A DNA stretch of 18,866 nucleotides from the NCBI GenBank assembly GCA_949531795.1, contig CATIQX010000035.1, forward strand, positions 1 to 18,866, in the 5' to 3' direction. Shown here one piece after another: positions 7,714 to 18,800 of this stretch. The notes below the pieces were generated by a model. That model saw only the letters and a list, made by a program, of their open reading frames with translations. It had not been told where the DNA came from and made no database searches. The translations under genes and the position numbers were made by a program. The first letter of the stretch is position 1; each line of letters starts with the position of its first letter. Source of the stretch: Cryomorphaceae bacterium (GTDB lineage Bacteria > Bacteroidota > Bacteroidia > Flavobacteriales > BACL11).

Positions 7714-10188
7714 ATGAAACAAATAATTAAACGCATTTTCCAAACACTCTTAGGGATTAGTTTACTATTACTGATTTCAGGATCTGTTATTACCTATTTT
7801 TTTAGCGAAAGGATTGAAAAAACAGTAATGAATAAAATCCAAGAGAAAATGACATCCGATCTAGAACTAGGAGATGTTGCTTTTAGTTTCTATGAAAAAT
7901 TCCCTTCGGCATCAGTTAAAATAAGTAATTTACTTGCTTTTGAAAAAGAGGGATTCAATAATGACACTCTCTTTTATGCAAAATTAACTTATATTGAAGT
8001 TAGTATCATTGACATTATACTAAGTTCGTTTGAGATAAAAAAAGTGGTAGTTGATAACGGGGAAATCAATATAAAATATGATAATGATAACAATCCTAAT
8101 TTTACTATTTTCAAAACTAATGAAAAAAGTAAAAATAAATTAACACTTAACAACTTAATACTATTAGACACACACATTAAATTTAATAAGAAAGAAGTTG
8201 ATATTAAATGGAGAATACAAGAGGGATTTCTTGAATTTAAAGAAGCAAATGTAATCATTAATGCTAAATTATTTTCTAAAAAGTTAATTGTAAACACGAG
8301 AGATTACATTCATAAAAAACAAATGATATTAGCTACTGTTCTAGAAATAAAAAAAGACAGTGTTGTCATTCAACAAGGATCAATAGTACATGTTGAAAAT
8401 TTAAAAACTGAATTATCAGGAAAGATTATTATGGGAAAAATAATTGACCTAGATTTTTCCTGTGAAGACCAAGAATTAACTAATATTATTCAAAATACAC
8501 CTGAACATCTTAAATCTATTTATAATTCATTTCAGGCAAATGGAATTGTAAATTGTAGTGGAAATATTAAAGGGTTAGTTAGTAAATTATCTAACCCATA
8601 TCTTGACATGAAATGTAGTATTGAAAAAGGAATCTTTAATTTAAAAAACCTTCCATTTAAGCTAGAAAATGTGAGTCTAAAATCTAAAATAAATAATGGG
8701 GTGGAAAGGAATTTTCATAACACTGAAATTGAAATTATTGATTTTAATTCAAAAACAGAAAATGGATTCATAAAAGGTGATTTTAGTATTCAAAACTTAA
8801 ATAACTATTATTTAACAGCTAAATTTAGTTCTATTTGGGATTTAGCAGAAATTAATAATTATTTTGAAGATTCCCCATTTTTAAACCTACAGGGGAAGTT
8901 AAGTGCTAACACCCAATATTCAGGAAATATTTCGTTTGACAGCAAGTTTACCAACTACTTTCTAAAAGCTAATCATATCTCAAAAACTAGATTTAAAAAA
9001 GCAAGTTTTATTTACAAAAATATACCTCTTGATTTTAATTTTAATACTGTAGAATGCGTATTTAAGAATAATCGAATTGAAGTAAAAAATAGTGCTTCTA
9101 CAATTGCAGATAGCGACATTAATTTTACTGGAAATATCACTAATTTAATTGGATATATTCTAAAAAAGGAAGATGCAATTGATATTACTGGAAACCTAAA
9201 AGCAACTTATATTAAGTTTGATGAATTACTATCATTAAAAGATACTTTAGAGAAACAAGGAGAAGGAACTATGCCTAAATGGATTTATGCTAATTTAAAC
9301 ACCAACATTAAAACTTTTAGCTACGATGATTTTATTGCTTCAGATATTACTGGACAGTTAACCTACGACAACAAAATACTTACAGGAGAAAATATAAGAT
9401 TAAGTAGCTTAAATGGAAATATAGCTGGAAACTTCAAGTTCTATGAATCAAAAAATAATAATTTAACATTATTTTCTCAACTTAATCTCAGTAAATTAAA
9501 TATCCGAAATGCCTTTTTGGCTTTTAATAATTTCAATCAAGACTTTATAACAGCAAAACATATAAAGGGAATTGGTACCGCCGAAATTCAAATGCAAGCT
9601 GCATGGAAGCCTGGATTTATTTTTGAAAAAGATAAGCTAAGCGTAAAATCTCATTTAGTTATTGAAAAAGGAGAATTGATACAATTTAAGCCACTTGAAA
9701 ACCTATCAGAATATGTAAGTCTTGACGATTTAAAAACAGTACAATTCTCTACTCTAGAAAATACAATTGAGATTAACAATAATGTAGTTACTATCCCAAC
9801 TATGGAAATAAAATCATCTGCGTTATCTGTTTTTTTATCAGGGACCCATACATTTGAACAAGAAATAGATTATCGAATTAAACTCTTACTTTCAGAATTA
9901 ATGTCAACTAAATTTAGAAAGAAAAATACTAAAGTTAAAAAAACTGAATTTGGAGAGGTAAAAGAAAACGGTGAAATTTTCAACACCATATATTTTAAAA
10001 TGACTGGAGATTCTGAAAATCCAGACATCTCATTTGATGGTATACGATTTATGGAGGATGTACAAAAAGGAATATCAAAAGAAAAAGAAACAATAAAAAA
10101 TATAATTAAGGAAGATATATTGCTAACGAAGGAACAAGAAAACAAGGAAAAAGGACAAGGTGTTATTATTGAATGGGATGATGAATAA
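7714..10188 (+). CDS. AsmA-like envelope protein
   Basis: An 824-residue protein with one N-terminal membrane helix (residues about 7-29) and then a very long beta-rich periplasmic region with no catalytic motif. The segment after the helix (ERIEKTVMNKIQEKM, ELGDVAFSFYEKFPSASVKI) and the C-terminal part (about 600-780, including GTHTFEQEIDYRIKLLLSELM and FKMTGDSENPDISFD) are typical of Bacteroidota AsmA-like proteins. These belong to the AsmA/TamB/YhdP group, thought to bridge the inner and outer membranes and help move phospholipids or assemble outer-membrane proteins. The role here is inferred. The tail after residue 780 is highly charged and ends in WDDE. A sensor kinase starts 8 bases after the stop, so they probably form an operon. 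Confidence 0.8.
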   Translation: MKQIIKRIFQTLLGISLLLLISGSVITYFFSERIEKTVMNKIQEKMTSDLELGDVAFSFYEKFPSASVKISNLLAFEKEGFNNDTLFYAKLTYIEVSIIDIILSSFEIKKVVVDNGEINIKYDNDNNPNFTIFKTNEKSKNKLTLNNLILLDTHIKFNKKEVDIKWRIQEGFLEFKEANVIINAKLFSKKLIVNTRDYIHKKQMILATVLEIKKDSVVIQQGSIVHVENLKTELSGKIIMGKIIDLDFSCEDQELTNIIQNTPEHLKSIYNSFQANGIVNCSGNIKGLVSKLSNPYLDMKCSIEKGIFNLKNLPFKLENVSLKSKINNGVERNFHNTEIEIIDFNSKTENGFIKGDFSIQNLNNYYLTAKFSSIWDLAEINNYFEDSPFLNLQGKLSANTQYSGNISFDSKFTNYFLKANHISKTRFKKASFIYKNIPLDFNFNTVECVFKNNRIEVKNSASTIADSDINFTGNITNLIGYILKKEDAIDITGNLKATYIKFDELLSLKDTLEKQGEGTMPKWIYANLNTNIKTFSYDDFIASDITGQLTYDNKILTGENIRLSSLNGNIAGNFKFYESKNNNLTLFSQLNLSKLNIRNAFLAFNNFNQDFITAKHIKGIGTAEIQMQAAWKPGFIFEKDKLSVKSHLVIEKGELIQFKPLENLSEYVSLDDLKTVQFSTLENTIEINNNVVTIPTMEIKSSALSVFLSGTHTFEQEIDYRIKLLLSELMSTKFRKKNTKVKKTEFGEVKENGEIFNTIYFKMTGDSENPDISFDGIRFMEDVQKGISKEKETIKNIIKEDILLTKEQENKEKGQGVIIEWDDE

Positions 10189-10196
10189 ACAATAAA

Positions 10197-12230
<2,034 letters not shown>

Positions 12231-12235
12231 AAAAT

Positions 12236-12243
12236 CAAAAGTA
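12236..12243 (-). promoter_or_regulatory. -7 promoter box for the msrBA gene
   Basis: On the reverse strand TACTTTTG matches TAnnTTTG and ends 5 bases before the ATG at 12230, again predicting a nearly leaderless transcript. No TTG stands at the expected -33 distance. The rest of the 189-base gap (12231-12419) shows no gene and no convincing forward box for hemW. Confidence 0.4.
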
Positions 12244-12419
12244 GTAAATTATTTCAGTTGAAGATAATTTTTTAACTTTTGAGTTAGTTCAAATAAATGG
12301 ATTCTTATGCATTCTATATAAAAAGTAGTGGCTGGAATAATATTGATGCTATTACTATATGTTAAGAAAGATAAAGTAAATGCTTTTTTATATTAGCCGA
12401 ACTTTAAATACAAAATATT

Positions 12420-13547
12420 TTGGCAAGTATATACATACATATCCCCTACTGTAAGCAGAAATGTACTTATTGTAATTTTCATTTCAGAATTTCACAAAAT
12501 GACAAGAATGAAATGCTAAAAAGCATCAAAAAAGAAATATCTATGCGAAAAACATACTTAAATGAAGCTAAAATTAACTCTATTTATTTTGGTGGCGGGA
12601 CACCTTCAATACTTAGAAAAGGAGAAATAAAAAGTTTAATTAACGCTTTGTATAATAATTTTATAATTGATGCTAATGCTGAGATCACTTTAGAATGTAA
12701 TCCAGATGATATTAATACAAACAAACTTCTAGGGCTTAAGGAAACTGGTATTAACAGACTAAGCATTGGTATTCAATCCTTCAATGATGAAGATTTAAAA
12801 TTTATGAATCGATCTCATAATTCAAAGGAAGCACTTAATTGCATCAAGATTGCAAAGGATTCAGGTTTTGACAATATTACTATTGATTTAATTTACGGGC
12901 TACCAAATCAAAGTAATAAAAATTGGGAAGAAAATTTAGCACAAATGCTCACTCTAGACATACAACATTTTTCAGCTTACTCTCTAACGGTAGAACCTAA
13001 AACAAAATTAAAACATCTAATTGACAAGAAACTTATAACCCCTTTGAATGATGAAATTACAGTTGAACATTTTAATACCTTGGTAGAAGTTGCTAGTAAA
13101 AATAATTTTGTTCATTATGAAATATCAAATTTTGGAAAAGAAGGGTTCTTCTCAGAACATAATACTGCCTATTGGGAAAATAAGCATTATTTAGGAGTCG
13201 GTCCTTCTGCACATTCCTTTAATGGAAATAGTCGACAATGGAACATTTCATCAAACAAGCAATACATAGCAAAAATAAATGAAGGTATTTCATATTTTGA
13301 GTTAGAACAACTTAGCAATACTCAAAAATATAATGAATATATTTTTACAGCCTTGCGTACAATCTGGGGAGTTAAGCTAGATTATATAAATAATCAGTTT
13401 GGGCAAGAAGCTCTAGAAAATTTTAAAAAACAAGTAGTAAAATGGGAAAATGAAGAAAAAATAAAGCAGTACGAAGGAGCTTATATACTTACTAAAAATG
13501 GTAAGTTGTTTGCTGACTCAATTGCTTCAGATTTATTTATCGTCTAA
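12420..13547 (+). CDS. hemW: Radical SAM heme chaperone HemW, TTG start
   Basis: A 375-residue HemW protein, a radical SAM homologue of HemN that binds heme and delivers it to target enzymes instead of decarboxylating coproporphyrinogen. The [4Fe-4S] motif CxxxCxxC is at C11, C15 and C18 (YCKQKCTYCNF), without the extra fourth Cys of HemN. SAM-binding segments follow: GGGTPSIL, ECNPDDI, RLSIGIQSF, TIDLIYGLPNQ, then the HemW-typical SEHNTAYWENKHYLGVGPSAHSF. Length matches the E. coli protein (378). The start is TTG at 12420: the conserved N-terminus begins there, and an in-frame stop at 12405 leaves no ATG upstream. The last 15 bases overlap the opposing glycosyltransferase gene. Confidence 0.94.
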   Translation: MASIYIHIPYCKQKCTYCNFHFRISQNDKNEMLKSIKKEISMRKTYLNEAKINSIYFGGGTPSILRKGEIKSLINALYNNFIIDANAEITLECNPDDINTNKLLGLKETGINRLSIGIQSFNDEDLKFMNRSHNSKEALNCIKIAKDSGFDNITIDLIYGLPNQSNKNWEENLAQMLTLDIQHFSAYSLTVEPKTKLKHLIDKKLITPLNDEITVEHFNTLVEVASKNNFVHYEISNFGKEGFFSEHNTAYWENKHYLGVGPSAHSFNGNSRQWNISSNKQYIAKINEGISYFELEQLSNTQKYNEYIFTALRTIWGVKLDYINNQFGQEALENFKKQVVKWENEEKIKQYEGAYILTKNGKLFADSIASDLFIV

Positions 13548-14633
13548 AATTCTTTTAAAATAAGATTCATACTGATTAACAACAATAGACCATCTGTAAA
13601 CTTCATCTATTCTTATAAGATTATTTTTTGTGAATTCAATTTTATTTTTTAAAATCTCTTTGTTCTGTAGTAAATCAGCTAATATATTGGCACTATTAAA
13701 ATAATATGAATTCTGATTTACTACTGATTTATTAAACTGGTTATCATGTGATAAAATAAATGCCTTTGCAGCCATAGCTTCAAGTAATGCAGGATTAGTC
13801 CCTCCTACTGAATGACCGTGTAAATAATATTTTGAATAATATCTCATATTATCAAGGTGAAGTTTATTAAAAATACCATCAAGGAAAATAATATTTGAAT
13901 TTCTATATTTATCTTTCAGAAAGTCACCATAATTAGTAATGTGATTTCCTACAACAAAATATGGGTATTTTATGCCGCTGGAAATATAACCATCAAACAT
14001 CATTTCTAAATTATTCTCAGGCTCTAATCTTGCAATTGTTAAAATATAATTATTAGGAACTAAACCATATTCCTTTAGACAATTATGGCTTGGAGTCGCA
14101 GCATCAAAAGCTCCATAGGCAATAAATTCAGATTTTCTATTATATTCATTATGAATATAATCTTGAATCCCAACATTATCAGCAATTAGATAATCAGAAT
14201 GTTTAACTCCATATTTCTCAATCGTTTTAGTAATTTTCTGAACCAAATTATTCCACTTTGAACGCTTCCATTCCAGTCCATCAAGGTTAGTTACTATTAC
14301 TTTATTTTTATGATTGCAAAATATTACCGATAAAGCCGAAGTAATTAAACCGAGCTCTAAAATGATATCAAAATCCTTATTTGTTGCATCTTTAAAACAT
14401 ACATAGTCATAAATAAAATTAGATGCTGAATTTCCTAAGAAAGATTTAAGTCCTGCTTTTCTTATTATTTGGACACCTTTATAGCTTTCTTCTTTATAGG
14501 GGTGAAAATCTGGCGAATAAACGCTTACTTGGTGTCCTTTATTAACCAATCCTACGGATAAATATTCTGCACATTGCTCAAAACCTCCATAATTATTAGG
14601 AATCCCTCTTGTGCCTAAAATTGCAATTTTCAT
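13533..14633 (-). CDS. DUF1972-type GT4 glycosyltransferase
   Basis: A 366-residue glycosyltransferase of the GT-B fold. The N-terminal domain opens with GTRGIPNNYGGFEQ (residues 7-20), the hallmark of the DUF1972 group, which includes putative rhamnosyltransferases of cell-surface polysaccharide synthesis. The C-terminal GT4 domain has ARLEPENNLEMM (201-212) and HSVGGTNPALLEAMAAK (274-290), which binds the nucleotide sugar. No membrane helix or signal peptide is present, so it acts on the cytoplasmic face. It stands alone here, not in a polysaccharide cluster, between hemW and the adhesin operon. The donor and acceptor cannot be told from sequence. The best reverse-strand promoter candidate upstream, TATATTTA, misses the consensus by one base. 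Confidence 0.88.
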   Translation of the reverse strand: MKIAILGTRGIPNNYGGFEQCAEYLSVGLVNKGHQVSVYSPDFHPYKEESYKGVQIIRKAGLKSFLGNSASNFIYDYVCFKDATNKDFDIILELGLITSALSVIFCNHKNKVIVTNLDGLEWKRSKWNNLVQKITKTIEKYGVKHSDYLIADNVGIQDYIHNEYNRKSEFIAYGAFDAATPSHNCLKEYGLVPNNYILTIARLEPENNLEMMFDGYISSGIKYPYFVVGNHITNYGDFLKDKYRNSNIIFLDGIFNKLHLDNMRYYSKYYLHGHSVGGTNPALLEAMAAKAFILSHDNQFNKSVVNQNSYYFNSANILADLLQNKEILKNKIEFTKNNLIRIDEVYRWSIVVNQYESYFKRILDDK

Positions 14634-14780
14634 ACTTTTTATTTATAGGCTGTAAATATATAAACAGAAGTTTATTTAAAGCCATATTTTATACATTTAC
14701 ATTCGTTCAGTACACCCAAATTAAATAAACAAAAATGTGTTAACATCTTATTTTTCAATTACTTAAAACTAGACTCAAGC

Positions 14781-14882
14781 GTATTATATTTGTACTGTCG
14801 TAATACTTGTTTTGGGTTGTGCTATTCGTTCATAATATTGTACAACATAAAAGCCCTCACTTTCGTGAGGGCTTTCTCTTTA
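14781..14882 (+). ncRNA. Candidate small RNA with its own promoter box and terminator
   Basis: The 260-base gap 14637-14896 has no protein gene. On the forward strand TATATTTG (14785-14792) is a perfect -7 match, lying within an inverted repeat GTATTA (14781-14786) / TAATAC (14801-14806). Downstream, GTTGTGC (14816-14822) can pair with GTACAAC (14840-14846) around a 17-base loop, one pair being G-U. The strong GC-rich hairpin at 14850-14875 follows at once. Together these would give a transcript of about 85 bases with two stem-loops. There is no clear -33 element, and the hairpin is needed anyway as the terminator of the opposing operon, so this remains a hypothesis. Confidence 0.3.
14850..14875 (-). 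terminator. Strong terminator hairpin after porP/sprF
   Basis: AAAGCCCTCAC (14850-14860) and GTGAGGGCTTT (14865-14875) form a perfect 11-bp stem with a TTTC loop on the forward strand (GAAA on the reverse strand, a stable tetraloop). It begins 22 bases beyond the porP/sprF stop and is followed on the reverse strand by a short T run (TTTTATG). The forward strand continues CTCTTTATTT, so it may work in both directions. Confidence 0.85.
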
Positions 14883-14896
14883 TTTATTTATAATTA

Positions 14897-15826
14897 CTAG
14901 TTGGGAAGTCTAACACCTAACATAAATTCATGTGATCCTGAGTAGTAACTATTAGTCGCTGTAGAAGGCATTCCGTATGAATAACCAATATTAAATTTAT
15001 CATTAATATTGTACCCTAACAATGCGGCAATTGAAGATAAATCATTATTCATATTATAATTCATCCCTAACCAAAATATCTCTTTATATTCTGATTTTAC
15101 ACCAAAGTCGATTTGAGTTTTTGCACCAACTACTGACCTTAGGAAAAAACTTGGCTCAATAGAAATTACAGGATTAATATCAAAAACATATGAACCTAAA
15201 ACATAAATATGGCTAGCCAATTTTCCGTTCTGACTTGTAGTATCATATATTCTTGTAAAATTATCATCCATTAATTTGAGCTCTGAACTTAATAGTTGAG
15301 GAATAGCAGCTCCTATGTACCATTTATCTCCACTTAAATTTAAACCAAAAGTTGCATCAGGTAAAGTTCTTACTACATCACCACCAAGCATTAATGGGTC
15401 ATTTTGATCATCAACAGATATATTGTTCTTAATAATCTTAAACTGCGTAAACCCACCTTGTAATGCCAATGAAAGTTTCATTTTAGAAGTTAAAGAAAAG
15501 GCATAAGTATAAGAGGCTGAACCTCCAGATCTACTTGTGGGGCCCGTAACATCATTGTACAAGGTGCCTCCTAGACCAACATGATCGCTATGCTTTCCGT
15601 AAACACTAATTACATTAGTTCTTGGTCCTTCATTCACACCTACCCATTGATTACGGATAGAAGTATTCACTTGATAGTAATCATACATCCCAGCAACAGC
15701 AGGGTTTATAGCATAATTATTATTCATATACTGTGTAATTTGTGGAAGTTGTTGTCCTTTTAAAATACCTCCAAAACAAATTGCAAAAAATAAGATTGAT
15801 ATTTTTTTCATTTTTTTCATTTTCAT
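14897..15826 (-). CDS. Type IX secretion membrane protein PorP/SprF
   Basis: A 309-residue outer-membrane beta-barrel protein of the PorP/SprF family, which works with the T9SS to secrete and anchor large adhesins and gliding proteins. I start it at the ATG at 15826, one base after the upstream stop; longer in-frame starts would run 41 bases into the adhesin gene and bury the signal peptide. The signal spans residues about 1-25 (KKMKKISILFFAICFGG). The mature protein opens with the family signature QQLPQITQYMNNNYAINPAVAGMYDYYQVNTS, seen here at residues about 25-56, followed by IRNQWVGV. Alternating hydrophobic strands follow, ending in GSHEFMLGVRL, a typical barrel C-terminus. It is the direct downstream partner of the SprB-repeat adhesin gene, the classic pairing for this family. 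Confidence 0.92.
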   Translation of the reverse strand: MKMKKMKKISILFFAICFGGILKGQQLPQITQYMNNNYAINPAVAGMYDYYQVNTSIRNQWVGVNEGPRTNVISVYGKHSDHVGLGGTLYNDVTGPTSRSGGSASYTYAFSLTSKMKLSLALQGGFTQFKIIKNNISVDDQNDPLMLGGDVVRTLPDATFGLNLSGDKWYIGAAIPQLLSSELKLMDDNFTRIYDTTSQNGKLASHIYVLGSYVFDINPVISIEPSFFLRSVVGAKTQIDFGVKSEYKEIFWLGMNYNMNNDLSSIAALLGYNINDKFNIGYSYGMPSTATNSYYSGSHEFMLGVRLPN

Positions 15827-15827
15827 A

Positions 15828-18800
15828 TTATCTGATAATTGTAATAGGACCTGTTTGAGGCGCATCACCTGTATTTAAGTCTATTATATAATAGTATGTT
15901 CCAACTGGCAACTCTTTTCCTTGATTAGTTCCGTCCCAAGACTGATAATTATTCCCTCCAATTGATTCGAAAACTAAACCACCCCATCTGTTAAATACTT
16001 GAACCAAAGCGCTTTGATAAGATCTTATATCTAGTGGTACCCAAGTATCATTAAAGCCATCATTATTAGGGGTTATTGCTTCGTAAGGTTTTACACCAAC
16101 AACAACATAAATAGAATCATACCCTAAACACCCATCAGAGTCCATAACATTTAAATAATACCAATCAGTTTCTGAAATTTCTTGAATATTGATAAAACCA
16201 TTATTATTTGTAATTGTATCTTTAGTCCATTGCCAAGTATACTCTACACAACTATTATTATCAGAAAATAAGTTGATATTATCCCCCGCTAATACGATTG
16301 GGTAAACACCATATTCAACTGCAGGATTTGATCCTAACATTGGGTCAATTGAATTGAAATTAACAGCAACAATATTTTCTTGCTCACAGTTATCAGAATC
16401 AGTAATAGTTAAAGTGTAATATACAGTTGCGGTTTCACCCTGTGCCAAAATAACCTCTGGCATAATAATTCTATCTCCTGTTTCTATACCATCATTCCAA
16501 GTATATGTTAACTCAGAACTTTCATCAACATCAATAATAATTGATTGACCTAAGCAAATTGTAGTATCAATATTAATTAAGTTTTCAGGTAAAAATATTT
16601 TTCTATAATCTTTAATAAATGTACTATCATTAATTTCACATCCTCTTGTATCTACAACCGTAATAGCATACCATCCAGGTGGATTTCCACCAATGATATT
16701 TGAATTATTTAATGTTGGAGTTCCATTTACAAAATAATTAAATAATTGACTTCCTCCTTCAGGAAACATTCTAATAATCCCATCATTTAACAAACAAGTT
16801 TCATCTACGGTATCAACTAAAAGAGTAAGTGGCTCAAAAGGCTCTGTTATTTCTACGGACAATGATGTTACGTCACAGCCATTTCTGTCCTTAGCAATAA
16901 CATAATAATTTCCAGGAGATAAATTAGTAAACACAAAAGGAGTTTGTGATACTGAACCCGACTCATAGTCTATAACTTGATCAACTATTGCGGTTCCAGA
17001 ATAGAGTGTGTAAGAATAAGTTGCTTCAAAAGAAGTCCCTCCATTTCCTAATACCTCAATAGAACCATCATCATCACCAAAACAAGAAATATCAAACTCT
17101 TGTATTGATATTTCCAATAGTGTAGGTTCGTTTAAATAAACCTCAAATGTATCTCTACACGTATTTGCATCTTCAACTATTACTTTGTAAACACCTAAAG
17201 GTAAGTTAGATATTAGTGAATTAGCACCTCCATTAGACCATGAATAAGCATAAGCAAGCACCCCTCCAGTAACATTTGCCTTTAGTTTTCCGTCAGACAA
17301 ACCATTACAAGAAATTGGACTGGTTATTGAAATATCAACTTGCAATTCTTCTGGCTGAGTTAGTGTGAAATTAACAGTGTCTGAACATCCTACAGCATCT
17401 GAAACAACACAATAATAATCAGTAGAAAGAGTAATGCTATCTACACACAAAGCTACTGCTGATGCTGTACTTTGCCCAAGTAAATCATTCCATAAATAGT
17501 TGTAAGATATTAGTCCCGTAAAAGGTACTCCTCCTAAAACAGTAACATTTAACTCTCCATCACAATCATCAAAACAACCAACATTTCCAATAGTCCCTTG
17601 GTTGGCTTGAAAAACATTATCATCATTAATTATTACTGATTCTGTATCCTCACATCCATTTTCATCTGTTATGGTAATAGTGTAAGTGCCGATTGCTAAA
17701 TTAGCCAAAGAATAGGTTGTTTCTCCAGAATCCCATAAATAAGAATAAGTAGTTGCCGAGCCAACTCCACCATATACTGAATCTGTAACCGAGCCATTAT
17801 TCCATGCAGCACAATTTATATTAGTTGTTACAAAACTATGTTGAATAGGACTGGGTTCGTTAAATAATATTGTTTCTTGATAAATGCACCCATTAGCATC
17901 CTGCACTACAAAAATATGACTACCAGCCCAAATACTATCAATAGTAATTGTATTCGAAAAAATTATGCTGTCCGTTAAATACGGAGTCGTACCACCAGAG
18001 CCTATAATATCTAAATAACCTAAACTATCCTCATTACATCTTATTTGATAATTATTCCAATTAGATGCGGTAGTTTCAACTTCAAACAAAGTAGGCTCAG
18101 TTATGGTAATATAATCTGATGAAGCGCAATTATTTATATCAAATACTTCAACAGTGTGCTGGCCAGGCTCTAAATCCAGGAAGAGCATATTCGATTGAGT
18201 AGGGTTACCATCAATAGAAAATTCAAAAGGACCAGTACCCCCAACAAACTGAATATTTTGTACAGCACCATCATCAAGCCCAAAACAACTAATATGCGTA
18301 AATACTGTACTATCAATTGCTAATAAGCCAGGGTAAGATAAAGTAATACTTGTATCATCAAAACAACCATTTGCATCAATAGCTTGAATAACGTAGGTAT
18401 TTGGAGCTAACATTCCAAAAACAGGATTAGGCTGAGTGATTAATCCATTTGTGTTTGAATAAGAATAAGGCTGTTGACCTCCGCTTAGAAATATCTCTAT
18501 CTGAGCATCATTAATGCCATAACAACTACTACTAGTAATCAATACAGTATCAATAACAATTTGATTAAATTCAGGAGTAATGTCAATACTTTCAGTTATG
18601 ACGCAAGAAGTAGCATCGGTTACCAACACGGAATATGTTCCTACAGGCATACTAGTGATTGTAGCAGATGTTTCACCTGTAATTACTCCATTAATATCAG
18701 TCCATTGATATGAATATGCAGGTGTTCCCGCTGCTGTAACTGTTGCTGAACCACTAGAATCTCCCAAGCAAGGTGATACAGTCGTAAACGAAACCGTAAA

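Noticed and set aside
12416..12422. TATTTTG overlapping the hemW start as a -7 box
   Set aside because: It is one base short of TAnnTTTG and would overlap the start codon itself, leaving no room for transcription start.
14816..14846. GTTGTGC...GTACAAC as an integron attC-like site
   Set aside because: The orientation of the two cores is opposite to attC (which runs RYYYAAC...GTTRRRY), and there is no integrase or cassette array.
15827..15868. Longer start for porP/sprF inside the adhesin gene
   Set aside because: The extra residues are not signal-like and the overlap would be 41 bases; ATG 15826 sits one base after the upstream stop with a proper signal peptide.
18765..18767. TTG as the start of the adhesin
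   Set aside because: The frame continues open to the window end and encodes more repeat-like sequence (SPCLGDSSG, VEVTDSNAC), so the gene is cut by the window edge.
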